From NCBI GenBank assembly GCA_963756515.1, contig CAVWNV010000002.1, positions 372,001 to 436,000 of the forward strand: a DNA stretch of 64,000 nt, in the 5' to 3' direction. Numbering within the stretch: the first letter of the stretch is position 1; every line of letters starts with the position of its first letter. The DNA is from Bog-756 sp963756515 (lineage in GTDB: Bacteria > Actinomycetota > Acidimicrobiia > Acidimicrobiales > RAAP-2). A program made the position numbers and the translations under genes. Below the pieces are notes generated by a model that saw only the letters and a list, made by a program, of their open reading frames with translations, did not search any database and had not been told where the DNA came from. Of this stretch, positions 8,853 to 17,632 are shown piece by piece.

Positions 8853-8889
8853 AGCGATCTAAAGCAGCTACATCGCAATAAGCGATCTA
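8853..8889. promoter_or_regulatory. AT-rich patch with repeated AGCGATCTA
   Basis: The intergenic stretch 8740-9204 contains no gene. It holds an AT-rich patch (about 8820-8925), unusual in this genome, in which AGCGATCTA occurs twice in direct orientation 28 bases apart (8853-8861 and 8881-8889). On the minus strand this lies 110-150 bases before the beta-helix gene start, a plausible activator-binding or promoter region. No consensus could be matched. Confidence 0.3.
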
Positions 8890-9204
8890 GGGCAAGTTGA
8901 TCTTGATTAATGATCAGAGCCGTTCAGCGACCGGTCGACGAAGGGAGACCGCACATCGGCGGATGGCCCCCCCAGGTTCCGATCCGCCGACGTGCTGATC
9001 TCCCGCCCCACGTCCCTCGAGAATGATCCTGCCTGTCAGTCGCGGGCCCACATACATTGGAACATCCGTACGTAAGCCCACCATTGGACAGCGCTAAGAA
9101 TGGGCTAAATCCCTCACTCGACTACCTCGATCGGGTTCCACGATGATCGCCGAGACCGGCTGGGCCGTGAACCGTGCCGACCACCTTCAGGATGGCCGCC
9201 GTGC

Positions 9205-9837
9205 CTAGTGAGGGAGCTCCCGAGTCAGCCGTCGGTCCGGAATGAACCAGATCAACGAGACCGCGATGTAACAGGCGTAGGCGGCGTAAGGGCTGAGGAA
9301 GGCCAACCCGATGCCCACCGCGTACAGGACCGGCGACACCGTCCCCTTCACGTCCCGACCGACGGCGGCAGCCAGGTGGGTATCGGCCGGGTTGGCACGG
9401 AGAATGGACCTGAGCAGGGCAAAGTAGGCAAGAGCCGCGCCCAGTGCGACCACACCGTACGTGGCGGCAGGCAGTGGGCGGGCGTGGGCCGCACCCACCC
9501 ATTCCGTGGCGAAGGGAATCAGCGACAGCCAGAACAGCAGATTCAGATTCGTCCACATCACCGAAGAGCTGATGGTCTTCGTGGCCCGAAGGAGATGGTG
9601 ATGGTTGTTCCAGTAGATCCCAACCACGGTGAAACTGAGGATGTAGACGAGCAACGGGGGGACCCGGTGGGCCAGACCGCGGATGTCGGCGGTGACCGGC
9701 GTCTTCAGTTCGAACGCCATGATCGTGATGATCACGGCCATAACCCCGTCGCTGAAAGCTTCGAGCCTATGCGTGTCGTTGGCATCGCTATCGGCAGGAT
9801 CGGCCCGGGATGCGGAGCCCTCGCTCATCGAGGGCAT
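9205..9837 (-). CDS. TMEM175-family (DUF1211) membrane protein
   Basis: A 210-residue integral membrane protein with about six transmembrane segments. It carries the family signature RLEAFSDGVMAV near the N-terminus (R-x3-FSDG) and the conserved YWNNHHHLL and NLLFWLSLIPFATEW stretches. Bacterial TMEM175 proteins form potassium-permeable channels without a classical selectivity filter. Met 4 (9828) is an alternative start. The gene lies between non-coding DNA and the serpin gene and has no obvious partner. Confidence 0.88.
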   Translation of the reverse strand: MPSMSEGSASRADPADSDANDTHRLEAFSDGVMAVIITIMAFELKTPVTADIRGLAHRVPPLLVYILSFTVVGIYWNNHHHLLRATKTISSSVMWTNLNLLFWLSLIPFATEWVGAAHARPLPAATYGVVALGAALAYFALLRSILRANPADTHLAAAVGRDVKGTVSPVLYAVGIGLAFLSPYAAYACYIAVSLIWFIPDRRLTRELPH

Positions 9838-10012
9838 GCCGACGATGCCGGGGTGCCGCCCCGCCTATGACGTCGCGCCGTCTGATGAGGTGTGCCCACG
9901 TGCCGGGGCCTCCGTTCGGATGGTGCGGAATCCGATGACGGATCCGCGGACGATAGGGCCGGCCCGCATCGTACCGACAGTTTCCCGCCGCAGGCCCTAA
10001 CCCGCCGTCGGC

Positions 10013-11467
10013 CTACCCTGCGGTCGGATCGACCACTTGGGCCTCGAACAGGATCGCTCCGGTGTGCGTGTCCCGAATGAGGAACAGGTAGGGGTGGTCG
10101 ATGGACATCGACATGGTGGCCGCCCTGGCGTCCGTGGGATCTACACCGATGCCGGTGGCCGCCGTCGCCTCGGTTCCCCAAGGGGTCACGTCGAGGGTGT
10201 CCTTCTGGGCCACCGCAGTGACGAACAGGGGCACCGGGCTCATGGCCGAGAAGTCGGCCCTGTTCAGGTCGAAGGCATCGTTGATCCCGAGACCCTCGAG
10301 CGTCGGGATCAGGTCGTCATGGGAAGCGGTGAGGGAGAGCGACGGCATGGTGAGATCGAGCATCGCTGGCGACAGATCCGATACGAGATCGGCAAGAACA
10401 GGCTGGGAGAGCGAGGCGGACAGCCCCGACACCGAGCCCGAGGTGGGCATGATGACGAGCGCGGCCAGCCGGCCTCCCTGGTATGGCAATTGCACCTCGT
10501 CCACGCCCGATCCGGCGTAGGCCGACACCGAAAGGGGGCCGTTGGTTGACGAGTGCATGAACGGGACCGAGGTGGTGGTCCCTCCGCTGAGGTGAAACGG
10601 CCCGACCGAGGTGGTCGAATCGAAAGGCTGTTCCCAGTCCGCCTTGAGGTACACGGCATTGGCGAGGACCAGTGCGGTCTGGCGGTTGATACCACCAGGA
10701 CCGAACAGCGAAGTGATATGGCCGTGCGTCTCCTTTGCCACCCAGGTGTTGAGGGCGTCGATCGCCCCGGCCGGATCCGAAGCGAAGTCGACCTGCCACA
10801 CCCCCGAGGCGAAATAGCGGCTGAGCGACGACATGAAGGACGGGTCCATGGCCAGGCCCTTCTGCAGCCACAGGCTGTTGGCCGACTGGATGGCGATGCC
10901 ACCGGTCGCGGCCTCGGCGGCAAGCTCGGCACTCAGGGCCGACCATCCTTCAGCCTGTTGCTTGGCGCTCAGGCCCGCAGATCCGAGAGCCTCGGCCATC
11001 TGGGCCTGGGTGTCCCCTGCAGCCCCCAATTCCAGCATCGACAGGGCGATGGACAGGCTCGATGGCGAGACCAGGATGTTCGCGGATGGAGATCCTGAGC
11101 CAGACAGCTGGCGGAGAATGGACAGCGAGAACTGCTGCTCGGATCGTCCCACCGCCATGGAAGACCCGCTCGTCGGTGCGGATCGGGTGGGTCCGGTAGC
11201 GGAGACCAGCTGAACCGCGGGGCCGGCCGTCTCGGCCACGTGCACGTCAGCTTCGGTGTTCGACTTGCTCCTCAGCCCGATGGGGACGAGGGTCGCAGCC
11301 AGCACCACGACGACGAGAGCGATGGCCACGATTCCGCCTCGGTGACGGATCCGACGCACCCTGGCCTTCCGTCGCAGTTCAGTCGGCGCCATCCACATCC
11401 CGACGTCCGGCGCAACCTTCGACAGCTCCGCCAACCTGTTGTCGACCGCCTCGTCACTGCTTCCCAT
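10013..11467 (-). CDS. membrane-anchored serpin
   Basis: 484 residues. Residues 1-42 are a cytoplasmic segment (LAELSKVAP, then Arg/Lys-rich ARVRRIRHR), 45-65 one transmembrane helix, about 70-105 a Ser/Thr/Gly linker, and about 110-480 a full serpin fold (NILVSPSSLSIALSMLELGA, SANSLWLQ, LVLANAVYLKADWEQPF, VPFMH, IDHPYLFLIRDTHTGAILF). The reactive-loop hinge GTEATAATG has small residues, as in inhibitory serpins; the scissile position is probably near VDPTDAR. The start overlaps the upstream ECF sigma gene by 14 bases, so the serpin sits where an anti-sigma factor normally is. It presumably inhibits extracytoplasmic proteases and may report to the sigma factor. Confidence 0.88.
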   Translation of the reverse strand: MGSSDEAVDNRLAELSKVAPDVGMWMAPTELRRKARVRRIRHRGGIVAIALVVVVLAATLVPIGLRSKSNTEADVHVAETAGPAVQLVSATGPTRSAPTSGSSMAVGRSEQQFSLSILRQLSGSGSPSANILVSPSSLSIALSMLELGAAGDTQAQMAEALGSAGLSAKQQAEGWSALSAELAAEAATGGIAIQSANSLWLQKGLAMDPSFMSSLSRYFASGVWQVDFASDPAGAIDALNTWVAKETHGHITSLFGPGGINRQTALVLANAVYLKADWEQPFDSTTSVGPFHLSGGTTTSVPFMHSSTNGPLSVSAYAGSGVDEVQLPYQGGRLAALVIMPTSGSVSGLSASLSQPVLADLVSDLSPAMLDLTMPSLSLTASHDDLIPTLEGLGINDAFDLNRADFSAMSPVPLFVTAVAQKDTLDVTPWGTEATAATGIGVDPTDARAATMSMSIDHPYLFLIRDTHTGAILFEAQVVDPTAG

Positions 11468-11945
11468 GGGTCATCTCCTCCGTGATGTCGAGGGCCGAGG
11501 CCAGATGAGCTCGACCTCGAGCGAGCCACGACTTGACGGTTCCCTCCGGCGCCGACAATTCCGCAGCCGTTTCTTCGACCGAGAGCCCGCACACATGGTG
11601 GAGAACGACGGCCCGTCGCTCCGCCACGGGCAGGTGCTGCAGGGCGTCGATGACCCCGGTCTGTTCGCCCGGCAGCTCGACCCGCTGGTGGTGCACATGG
11701 GATCGGAGGAGCAGCTTGCGGCTACGACGCCACCGCCCAACGGCGAAGCGGTAGGCGACCCGGCGGACCCAACCCTCCGGATCCTCGTACGTCGAGATGC
11801 GGTCCCAGTCGACCCAGGCTCTGACGAATGCCTCCTGGACGAAGTCCCTGGCTTCGGAGGCGTCGCCGCATACCGCCGCGATCTGGACGACGAGCCGATC
11901 GCGGCTGGTCCGGTACAGCTCGTCGAACTCGTCCTCCGCACGCAA
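11454..11945 (-). CDS. ECF-subfamily RNA polymerase sigma factor
   Basis: Region 2 (DELYRTSRDRLVVQIAAVCG, RDFVQEAFVRAWVDWDRI) and region 4 (LPVAERRAVVLHHVCGLSVE, GTVKSWLARGRAHLASAL) are both clear; no other domain is present. I prefer TTG 11945 because GGAGGAGG lies four bases before it; GTG 11969 upstream is the alternative. The resulting 163 residues match SigE-like ECF proteins. Translational overlap with the serpin gene points to one operon and a sigma/membrane-partner pair. Target promoters are unknown; a self-controlled promoter upstream could not be identified. Confidence 0.88.
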   Translation of the reverse strand: MRAEDEFDELYRTSRDRLVVQIAAVCGDASEARDFVQEAFVRAWVDWDRISTYEDPEGWVRRVAYRFAVGRWRRSRKLLLRSHVHHQRVELPGEQTGVIDALQHLPVAERRAVVLHHVCGLSVEETAAELSAPEGTVKSWLARGRAHLASALDITEEMTHGKQ

Positions 11946-12064
11946 TCGTCCTCCTCCACACCAAGACACGCGTCGGAGGCCCTCCAGGTTGCAGCCATCT
12001 GATAATTCGCATGTCTCGGGAACGCCGTAGCCTCTTTAACACGGCTCGACGATCCGGAGGGCAC

Positions 12065-12421
12065 ATGGCCAGTATGCGTTTCAACCCCATGGAGCTGTCG
12101 TTTCCGGTCGGGACGCTGACCCCGGAGTTCCGCCAGGACGTCGACGCCTTCTACTGCGGCGTGCTCGGCTGAGATGCCCTCGATACCCAGGTGGTGGGGC
12201 AGTCGTGTCACAGACTCCGACCGGACGGCGGGCACTTCGTCCGTCTGGCTGAAGCAGACGAGCCGATGTCGTCACCCGGGTATGACCACCCCGGTCCGCT
12301 CACGGAGACCCGTACCGCGGTCGACGCGGTGTTGGCCTAGTGTCTGAAGTTCCACGAGAAGGACCGGCGCCGTCGAATCAAGCAGTACAAGGGTCCACCT
12401 CGGCGATCGAGGGCCAGCTGA
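12065..12421 (+). pseudogene. VOC/glyoxalase-like pseudogene with two nonsense codons
   Basis: The frame starts at ATG 12065 with FPVGTLTPEFRQDVDAFYCG, a typical start of a VOC-type protein, then hits TGA at 12170 exactly where such proteins have Trp after VLG. Reading on in the same frame gives QSCHRLRPDGGHFVRLAEAD and SPGYDHPGPLTETRTAVDAV, clearly protein-like, until TAG at 12338. The same frame then continues CLKFHEKDRRRRIKQY to TGA at 12419. Two in-frame stops without frameshift indicate a decayed gene; the 3' end is probably also lost. Confidence 0.6.
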
Positions 12422-12563
12422 CGCGGCGTGCACCGGTCGATCTCCCTCCGTCAGGCCGATGGGCGTAGGGTGCAGAGAGGTTCGACACCGATCCGGCCAC
12501 CCGCCCGCTCCCTCGGGTCCGCTCCGGTTCGGCGGGCGCGGCCGTCGATCGGAAGGATCAGCG

Positions 12564-12794
12564 ATGACAAGTGTTGACGACGCAGGAGCCCAGCTCGACG
12601 AGCACCACGTCCCCGAGACGAACGGGCGGATGTCGGTGTGCAGGCGGTGCGGGAGTCGGACCGACGGTCCGAACGGCCTTCACCACACGCCGGCCGAGCG
12701 CCAGGTGGTCCAATCCAATGCCTGGCTGCTGGATCAGGCGCGGATCAGCCACATCGACCGGGCCCGAGAGCAGCGCGGGAACAGGATCAACTAG
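12564..12794 (+). CDS. small conserved-looking protein with a CxxC motif
   Basis: 76 residues from an ATG preceded by GGAAGGA. The centre reads CRRCGSRTDGPNG followed by HHTPAERQ, so a Cys pair and His pair might bind zinc; the C-terminal half is helical and charged (RISHIDRAREQRGNRI). I cannot name a family. The good ribosome site and codon use suggest a real gene. Confidence 0.5.
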   Translation: MTSVDDAGAQLDEHHVPETNGRMSVCRRCGSRTDGPNGLHHTPAERQVVQSNAWLLDQARISHIDRAREQRGNRIN

Positions 12795-12906
12795 GAGTGG
12801 TGGCGCTCTACGTCGTAAGCGGTACAACGCCCAAGTTCGCGTAGAGGGCTATCCCGTCCGCGCCGGGGATCCATGGCCCGGCCACGTTGCGGAAGAAGGC
12901 CAGGTA

Positions 12907-14055
12907 TCAGTTGGAGACTGTGGCCTCGATCGGTTCGTGGTGAATCATCGTGGCGTCCCACTTCTCCTCGATGTTTCCGAAGTGCCACCACAGGACGGCC
13001 GCGGCCCACGTGGCGGCAAAGGCACCGACGATCACGAATCCTGCCGTGTTGATGTTGAAGTTGGCAAAGAAGTTGAAGAACGGGTCGTTGACGTTGAGTT
13101 CCTGACCGATGAGGCCCACCAGTTCGATGGTTCCGATGAACAGGGCCACGAAGACGGAGAGCCCGGTGATGGTCAGGTTGTAGAAGACCTTGCGAATGGG
13201 CTTGGAGAACGCCCAGTCGTAGGCGAAGTTCATGAAGCAGCCGTCGATGGTGTCGAAGAGGCACATGCCCGCCGCGAACAGCACCGGCAGGGACAAGATG
13301 GCCCAGAAGGGCAGGCCACCGGCCACGGCGTTGCCGGCCAACACCAGCAGGGCCACCTCGGTGGCCGTGTCGAATCCCAGTCCGAAAAGCACTCCCACCG
13401 GGTACATCTTCCAGGGCTTGTCGATCCGTTCGGCGTAGCCGCCGAAGAACCGGTTCATCAAGCCTCGGTTGTTCAGTTGCCGTTCTAGTTCCTCGTTGTC
13501 GTACTTGCCCCTCTTCATCATCTTGTAGACGTTGGCGATCCCGACGAGCACGATCAGATTGAGGATGGCGATCAGATACAAGAAGCCACCCGATACCGCC
13601 GTACCGATGACGTTGGTCGCCCGGTGGAGTCCCGAGGAGTCGTTCGAGACCTGGGAATCGAGTGCCCGAATCCCGAAGTTCAAGAACACCGCCAGCAGGA
13701 ACACGATGGTGGAGTGGCCCAGGGAGAAGAAGTAGCCGACGCTCAGAGGGCGCTTCCCGTCGTTGACCAGTTTCCGGGTGGTGTTGTCGATGGCCGCGAT
13801 GTGATCGGCGTCGAAAGCGTGACGCATACCGAGGGTATAGGCCAGTACGCCGGTGCCCAGGCCCAGTAGACCGGTCTTCGAGATGTGGTAATGGTGGCTG
13901 GAGGCTGCCGATACCAGGCCCCATCCGATGATGTTGAGGGCCACGATGGTGAGGACCATCCCACCGATGCCGAGCCACTCCCGCGGCGTCAGGCCGTTCC
14001 GGAGTTTCGCCAGCCTGCCGGGGTAGATCGTCCCAAAAGCGGCGTCTTCGCTCAC
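12907..14055 (-). CDS. nickel/cobalt permease, NiCoT (HoxN/NixA) family
   Basis: 382 residues from GTG 14055, chosen because GGAGAAGG lies five bases upstream; the longer open frame upstream is the shadow of other genes. The protein has about eight transmembrane segments and the NiCoT signature H-x4-D-H in MRHAFDADHIAAIDN, then GYFFSLGHSTIVFL and FGLGFDTATEVALL. It imports Ni2+ and/or Co2+ across the cytoplasmic membrane at high affinity. The divergent Fur-family gene is the likely regulator, suggesting nickel homeostasis; no nickel enzyme is encoded nearby. Confidence 0.92.
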   Translation of the reverse strand: MSEDAAFGTIYPGRLAKLRNGLTPREWLGIGGMVLTIVALNIIGWGLVSAASSHHYHISKTGLLGLGTGVLAYTLGMRHAFDADHIAAIDNTTRKLVNDGKRPLSVGYFFSLGHSTIVFLLAVFLNFGIRALDSQVSNDSSGLHRATNVIGTAVSGGFLYLIAILNLIVLVGIANVYKMMKRGKYDNEELERQLNNRGLMNRFFGGYAERIDKPWKMYPVGVLFGLGFDTATEVALLVLAGNAVAGGLPFWAILSLPVLFAAGMCLFDTIDGCFMNFAYDWAFSKPIRKVFYNLTITGLSVFVALFIGTIELVGLIGQELNVNDPFFNFFANFNINTAGFVIVGAFAATWAAAVLWWHFGNIEEKWDATMIHHEPIEATVSN

Positions 14056-14090
14056 GAGTACCTTCTCCGAATGGCCATCATCCGATAAGC

Positions 14091-14115
14091 TATGGCAAAT
14101 ACGAACTATATGCAA
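14091..14115. promoter_or_regulatory. candidate Fur/Nur operator between divergent genes
   Basis: In the 114-bp gap between the nickel permease and Fur-family starts, an AT-rich stretch carries two related half-sites in direct orientation, TATGGCAA (14091-14098) and TATGCAA (14109-14115). Streptomyces Nur boxes contain TTGC/GCAA half-sites, so this is a reasonable operator candidate, but it is not a perfect inverted repeat. Confidence 0.3.
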
Positions 14116-14169
14116 CAACGCCCCCAGAACGTCCGGACGCCGAACGCGACGAATCGTTATCCTGTGAGC

Positions 14170-14634
14170 ATGGGCAAGGTGATGGACCCGGCAGAGGTGG
14201 CGGATTTCTCCACCGTCGACGGCGTGATCGCCTTCCTCCGCAACCGGGGGAGCCGGGTGACGTCCTCCCGCCGGCTTCTGTTGGAGGTCCTGTTCGACGC
14301 CGACGGTCACATGAGTGCCGAGGCCATCGCCGAGGCCGTCCAGACGAAGGCACCGGATGTGCACCTGTCGACCATCTACCGGAACCTCGAGGAACTCGAG
14401 CATCTCGGAGTCATCTCCCACTCCCATCTGGGCCACGGACCGTCGAGCTACCTCCTCGCATCCCATGCACACGCCCACTTCATCTGCGCCGACTGCGGCA
14501 CGATGATCGAGGCTCCGGATGCAATGTTCCGCGGACTGGCGAAGGCGGCCGACGAAAAGTTGGGATTCACCATCGATCCGTACCATTTCGCCATCCTGGG
14601 CCGCTGCGCCGCCTGCTCGGGCGCTTCCGTCTGA
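14170..14634 (+). CDS. Fur-family metalloregulator (Nur/Zur-like)
   Basis: 154 residues from ATG 14170; an ATG at 14092 would add 26 non-conserved residues and place the promoter inside the gene. The N-terminal winged helix reads SRRLLLEVLFDADGHMSAEA and STIYRNLEELEHLGVI. The metal-binding half shows HAHAHFICADCG and a C-terminal CAAC, giving the structural four-Cys zinc site plus a His-rich regulatory site. Divergent from a nickel/cobalt permease, it probably represses that gene in the presence of nickel, as Nur does. The metal is inferred from context only. Confidence 0.88.
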   Translation: MGKVMDPAEVADFSTVDGVIAFLRNRGSRVTSSRRLLLEVLFDADGHMSAEAIAEAVQTKAPDVHLSTIYRNLEELEHLGVISHSHLGHGPSSYLLASHAHAHFICADCGTMIEAPDAMFRGLAKAADEKLGFTIDPYHFAILGRCAACSGASV

Positions 14635-14812
14635 CACCTGTCGGTGACGGCCCGGCCGTGCCCGGGGTGGTTCCGGTCGAGCATCCGAGCCGATCATCGA
14701 GCGTCCAGTCGGGGGCCTTTGGGCCCTGACGCCTGGACGGGTGCCTCCGAGTCCCCGGCGTGATAGAACTGTGTTGACCTTCTGCAGCGTAGGGTTGGCC
14801 AGAGGGGCAAAG

Positions 14813-16699
14813 GTGGGTCGTCTCGTGCCTGGTCCTGTGCCCAATTCCCTGCCCCGCCCACTGCCAAGTCTCAGCCAGCCGTCGTTGATAACGGACGCTG
14901 AGCACGAGCTTTCGAGCGTCCTGAGCGAGTTCGCTCGGACCATGCTCACCGAGTTCCCGATCCAATCGATCCTGCAGCATCTCGTGCACCGGATCGTGGA
15001 CGTACTGCCTGTCACCGGAGCGGGAGTGACCCTGATCGACCCGATATCCGCACCCCGATATGTCGCCGCCTCCGACAGCGAGGCTCTCCACTTCGAGGAG
15101 CTCCAATCCGAACTCGGCGAGGGTCCGTGCCTCAACGCCTATCGGACCAGAGCACCGGTGCTCGTCGCCGACCTCGAGCACGGGAACCAGTTCGAGGCGT
15201 TCGGGCCTCGGGCACTCGAGATGGGACTCCGGGCCGTGTTCACCTTCCCCCTGCGGCAGGCGAACGGCTGTCTCGGGGCCCTCGACCTGTACCGCGACGT
15301 GGCTGGACCGCTGAGTGACGATGAGGCGGCCTCGGCCCAGACGCTTGCCGATGTGACGGCGGCCTATCTGGTCAACGCCCAGGCACGGGCCGACCTGCTG
15401 GTCGCCTCGGAGCGCTCCCATCACCGGTCGATGCACGATGCCCTGACCGGGTTGCCGAACCGGGTGCTCCTGTTGGAGCGGATCGAGCATGCCATCATCC
15501 GGAGCGGCCGGTCGGGAAAGGTGGTGGCCGCCCTCTTCGTGGATCTCGATCATTTCAAGGCGGTGAATGACTCGTTCGGCCACCAGGTCGGCGACGAACT
15601 CCTGATTGCGGTGGCTGAGCGCGTGACGTGCGCGCTGAGACCGGCCGACACCGTCGCACGACTGTCGGGAGACGAGTTCGTGATCCTGTGCGAGGAGCTG
15701 GATCGTGACGACCAGGTGGAGATCGTCGCCTCCCGGGTCGTCGACTCCCTCGGAGTGACATTCGTTCTTTCCGGTATCGAAGTCGAAATATCCGCCAGCA
15801 TCGGTATCGCCTTCGCCAGCCAGACCAATCACGATGCCGAACAGCTGCTCCACGCTGCGGACGTGGCCATGTATCAGACCAAGCGGAAAGGGGGAGCCAA
15901 CTTCCAGATTGTCGATCTGAAAGCCCATCACCTGGCTCAGGACCATATGGATCTGAGGGTCGCTCTGAGCAGGGCGGAGGAACGAGGTGAACTCCGACTG
16001 GAGTACCAACCCATCGTTCGTACCGTCGACGGGCGTTTCATCGGAGCGGAGGCGTTGTTGCGTTGGGACAATCCCGGTCGAGGGGCGATCGCACCCGCCA
16101 CCATGATCCCTCTCGCCGAACAGTCGGGACTGATCTTCGAGATCGGGCGGTGGGTGCTCGAGCAGGCCTGTATCGATCGAGCGCTGGCGGACCCGACCGG
16201 CAACGGCTGGATGATGTCCGTCAACGTGTCGGCCCATCAACTCATGGCCCCGGACTTCTTGCCGATGGTGACGACGATCCTGTCCGACACCGACACCGAT
16301 CCGAGGTGTCTGACCCTCGAGATCACCGAGGGGGCTCTCGTCCGCGACACCCAGCGGGCCCGAGTCGTCCTGACCGAACTGAAGCATCTGGGGCTACTTC
16401 TCGCGCTCGACGATTTCGGCACGGGCTACTCGTCACTCGGCTACCTGAAGCAGTTCCCGGTGGACGTGGTCAAGATCGATCAGAGCTTCGTCACGGACCT
16501 GGAGCGGGACAGTTCGAGCCGGGCCATTGTGTCGAAGACCATCGAGATGGCACACCTGCTCGGCCTGGTCGTCATCTGCGAAGGAGTCGAGACAATGGCC
16601 CAACACCAGGCCGTCACCGATCTCGGCAGTGACTACTGCCAGGGTTTCCACTTCGGACGCCCCATGTGTCTCGATCCTCTCCGTGTGGCGGCCGGGTGA
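14813..16699 (+). CDS. GAF-GGDEF-EAL cyclic-di-GMP signalling protein
   Basis: 628 residues from GTG 14813 (AGAGGGG five bases upstream; a GTG at 14741 is possible). A GAF domain spans about residues 25-185 (ELGEGPCLNAYRTRAPVLV), a GGDEF domain about 205-365 and an EAL domain about 385-620. The cyclase signature is RLSGDEF, so the first Gly is Ser; the metal-binding LFVDLDHFKAVNDSFGH is intact. The phosphodiesterase motif is a proper EALLRW, with DDFGTGYSSL and VVKIDQSFV also present. It is soluble, with no membrane segment. It is likely a c-di-GMP phosphodiesterase whose GGDEF may be active or GTP-sensing, controlled by the GAF ligand. Confidence 0.92.
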   Translation: MGRLVPGPVPNSLPRPLPSLSQPSLITDAEHELSSVLSEFARTMLTEFPIQSILQHLVHRIVDVLPVTGAGVTLIDPISAPRYVAASDSEALHFEELQSELGEGPCLNAYRTRAPVLVADLEHGNQFEAFGPRALEMGLRAVFTFPLRQANGCLGALDLYRDVAGPLSDDEAASAQTLADVTAAYLVNAQARADLLVASERSHHRSMHDALTGLPNRVLLLERIEHAIIRSGRSGKVVAALFVDLDHFKAVNDSFGHQVGDELLIAVAERVTCALRPADTVARLSGDEFVILCEELDRDDQVEIVASRVVDSLGVTFVLSGIEVEISASIGIAFASQTNHDAEQLLHAADVAMYQTKRKGGANFQIVDLKAHHLAQDHMDLRVALSRAEERGELRLEYQPIVRTVDGRFIGAEALLRWDNPGRGAIAPATMIPLAEQSGLIFEIGRWVLEQACIDRALADPTGNGWMMSVNVSAHQLMAPDFLPMVTTILSDTDTDPRCLTLEITEGALVRDTQRARVVLTELKHLGLLLALDDFGTGYSSLGYLKQFPVDVVKIDQSFVTDLERDSSSRAIVSKTIEMAHLLGLVVICEGVETMAQHQAVTDLGSDYCQGFHFGRPMCLDPLRVAAG

Positions 16700-16771
16700 A
16701 GACAGTGACCCCTTTTTGCGCCCCAGGGCGTGAGGAGGTCCGTCCCTGCCGCCGCCGCCGGCCAGCTTGAA

Positions 16772-17479
16772 CTAGAGGCTGTTCTCGCCCGGGTCGCCGT
16801 CGAGCGCAATCTCCTCGATCAGTGCGGGTCCGTCGTTCCTGACGTTCCCCACGTTCCTGCCCACGGGATGGTGGACCAAGGTGCCGGCCGTGGTGGGAAC
16901 CAGCAGCGGCTCCAACCCGTGCCGATCGGTCACCTCGGGATCGAGCCAGAGGTCCCAGCTGTCCCGTTCGAGCACGACCGGCTGACGGTTGTGTATGGGC
17001 ATGTCGGGACCGGCTTCGGTAGTGATGACGGTGGCGGTGTTTAGTTCGACACCCCCGGGGTCCCGCCACCACTCCCGCAATCCGGCCAACACCACCGGAG
17101 CACCGTCGGCCCGGGTGAACGCATACGGCTGCTTCTCCTTGGGTCCCAACCGGTGCCATTCATAGAACGCGTCGACTGGTATCAGGATCCGCCACTTCCG
17201 AAACGCGGTCCGGAACGTGGGCTTGGTGGCCACGGTCTCCGCTCGGGCGTTGAAGGTCCCTTTGACGTCGCCCGGTCTCGTGGCCCAGTTCGGGATGAGA
17301 CCCCATTGGTAACGATGGAGCGTGCGACGACCGTGGTGCTCGGACACGCCGAGGATCGGATCGGTCGGGGCGACGTTCCACTTCGGTTGCCAGCCCTCCA
17401 GAAGTTCAGGGTCGACCCCGGCGCCGAGGAGTCGGGCCAGCCGACTGGGTTCCTCATACAGGGCGATACGGCCACACAT
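16772..17479 (-). CDS. SRAP-domain protein (YedK/HMCES type)
   Basis: 235 residues starting MCGRIA, so Cys2 becomes the N-terminal catalytic residue after Met removal. NVAPTDPIL, WGLIPNWA, FNARAETVATKPTFR, VDAFYEW and the MPIHNRQPVVL segment with the active-site His are all present. SRAP proteins form a thiazolidine crosslink with abasic sites in single-stranded DNA and shield them during replication; in bacteria they are linked to the SOS response. No LexA box was seen just upstream here. Length is typical for the family. Confidence 0.92.
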   Translation of the reverse strand: MCGRIALYEEPSRLARLLGAGVDPELLEGWQPKWNVAPTDPILGVSEHHGRRTLHRYQWGLIPNWATRPGDVKGTFNARAETVATKPTFRTAFRKWRILIPVDAFYEWHRLGPKEKQPYAFTRADGAPVVLAGLREWWRDPGGVELNTATVITTEAGPDMPIHNRQPVVLERDSWDLWLDPEVTDRHGLEPLLVPTTAGTLVHHPVGRNVGNVRNDGPALIEEIALDGDPGENSL

Positions 17480-17632
17480 GGACCGGAGCCTAGGCAGCCA
17501 GCTCCTGGTGGCGAACCATCCGGATCGCCGCAGATGTGGCAGCCTGGGCAGGCATAGTCGCCGTCTGGGAGGACCCCTTTGTCGGGAGCCGTATGGGAAC
17601 TAGGTTCGCGGGATTGAGAAAAACCAGTTCAG

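Noticed and set aside
14056..15135. Long N-terminal extension of the nickel permease frame
   Set aside because: The upstream part is antisense to the Fur and GGDEF genes; GTG 14055 has a good ribosome site and fits the family start.
14567..16387. 606-residue minus-strand open frame
   Set aside because: It lies antisense to the GAF-GGDEF-EAL gene and contains no protein-like motifs; it is a codon-bias shadow.
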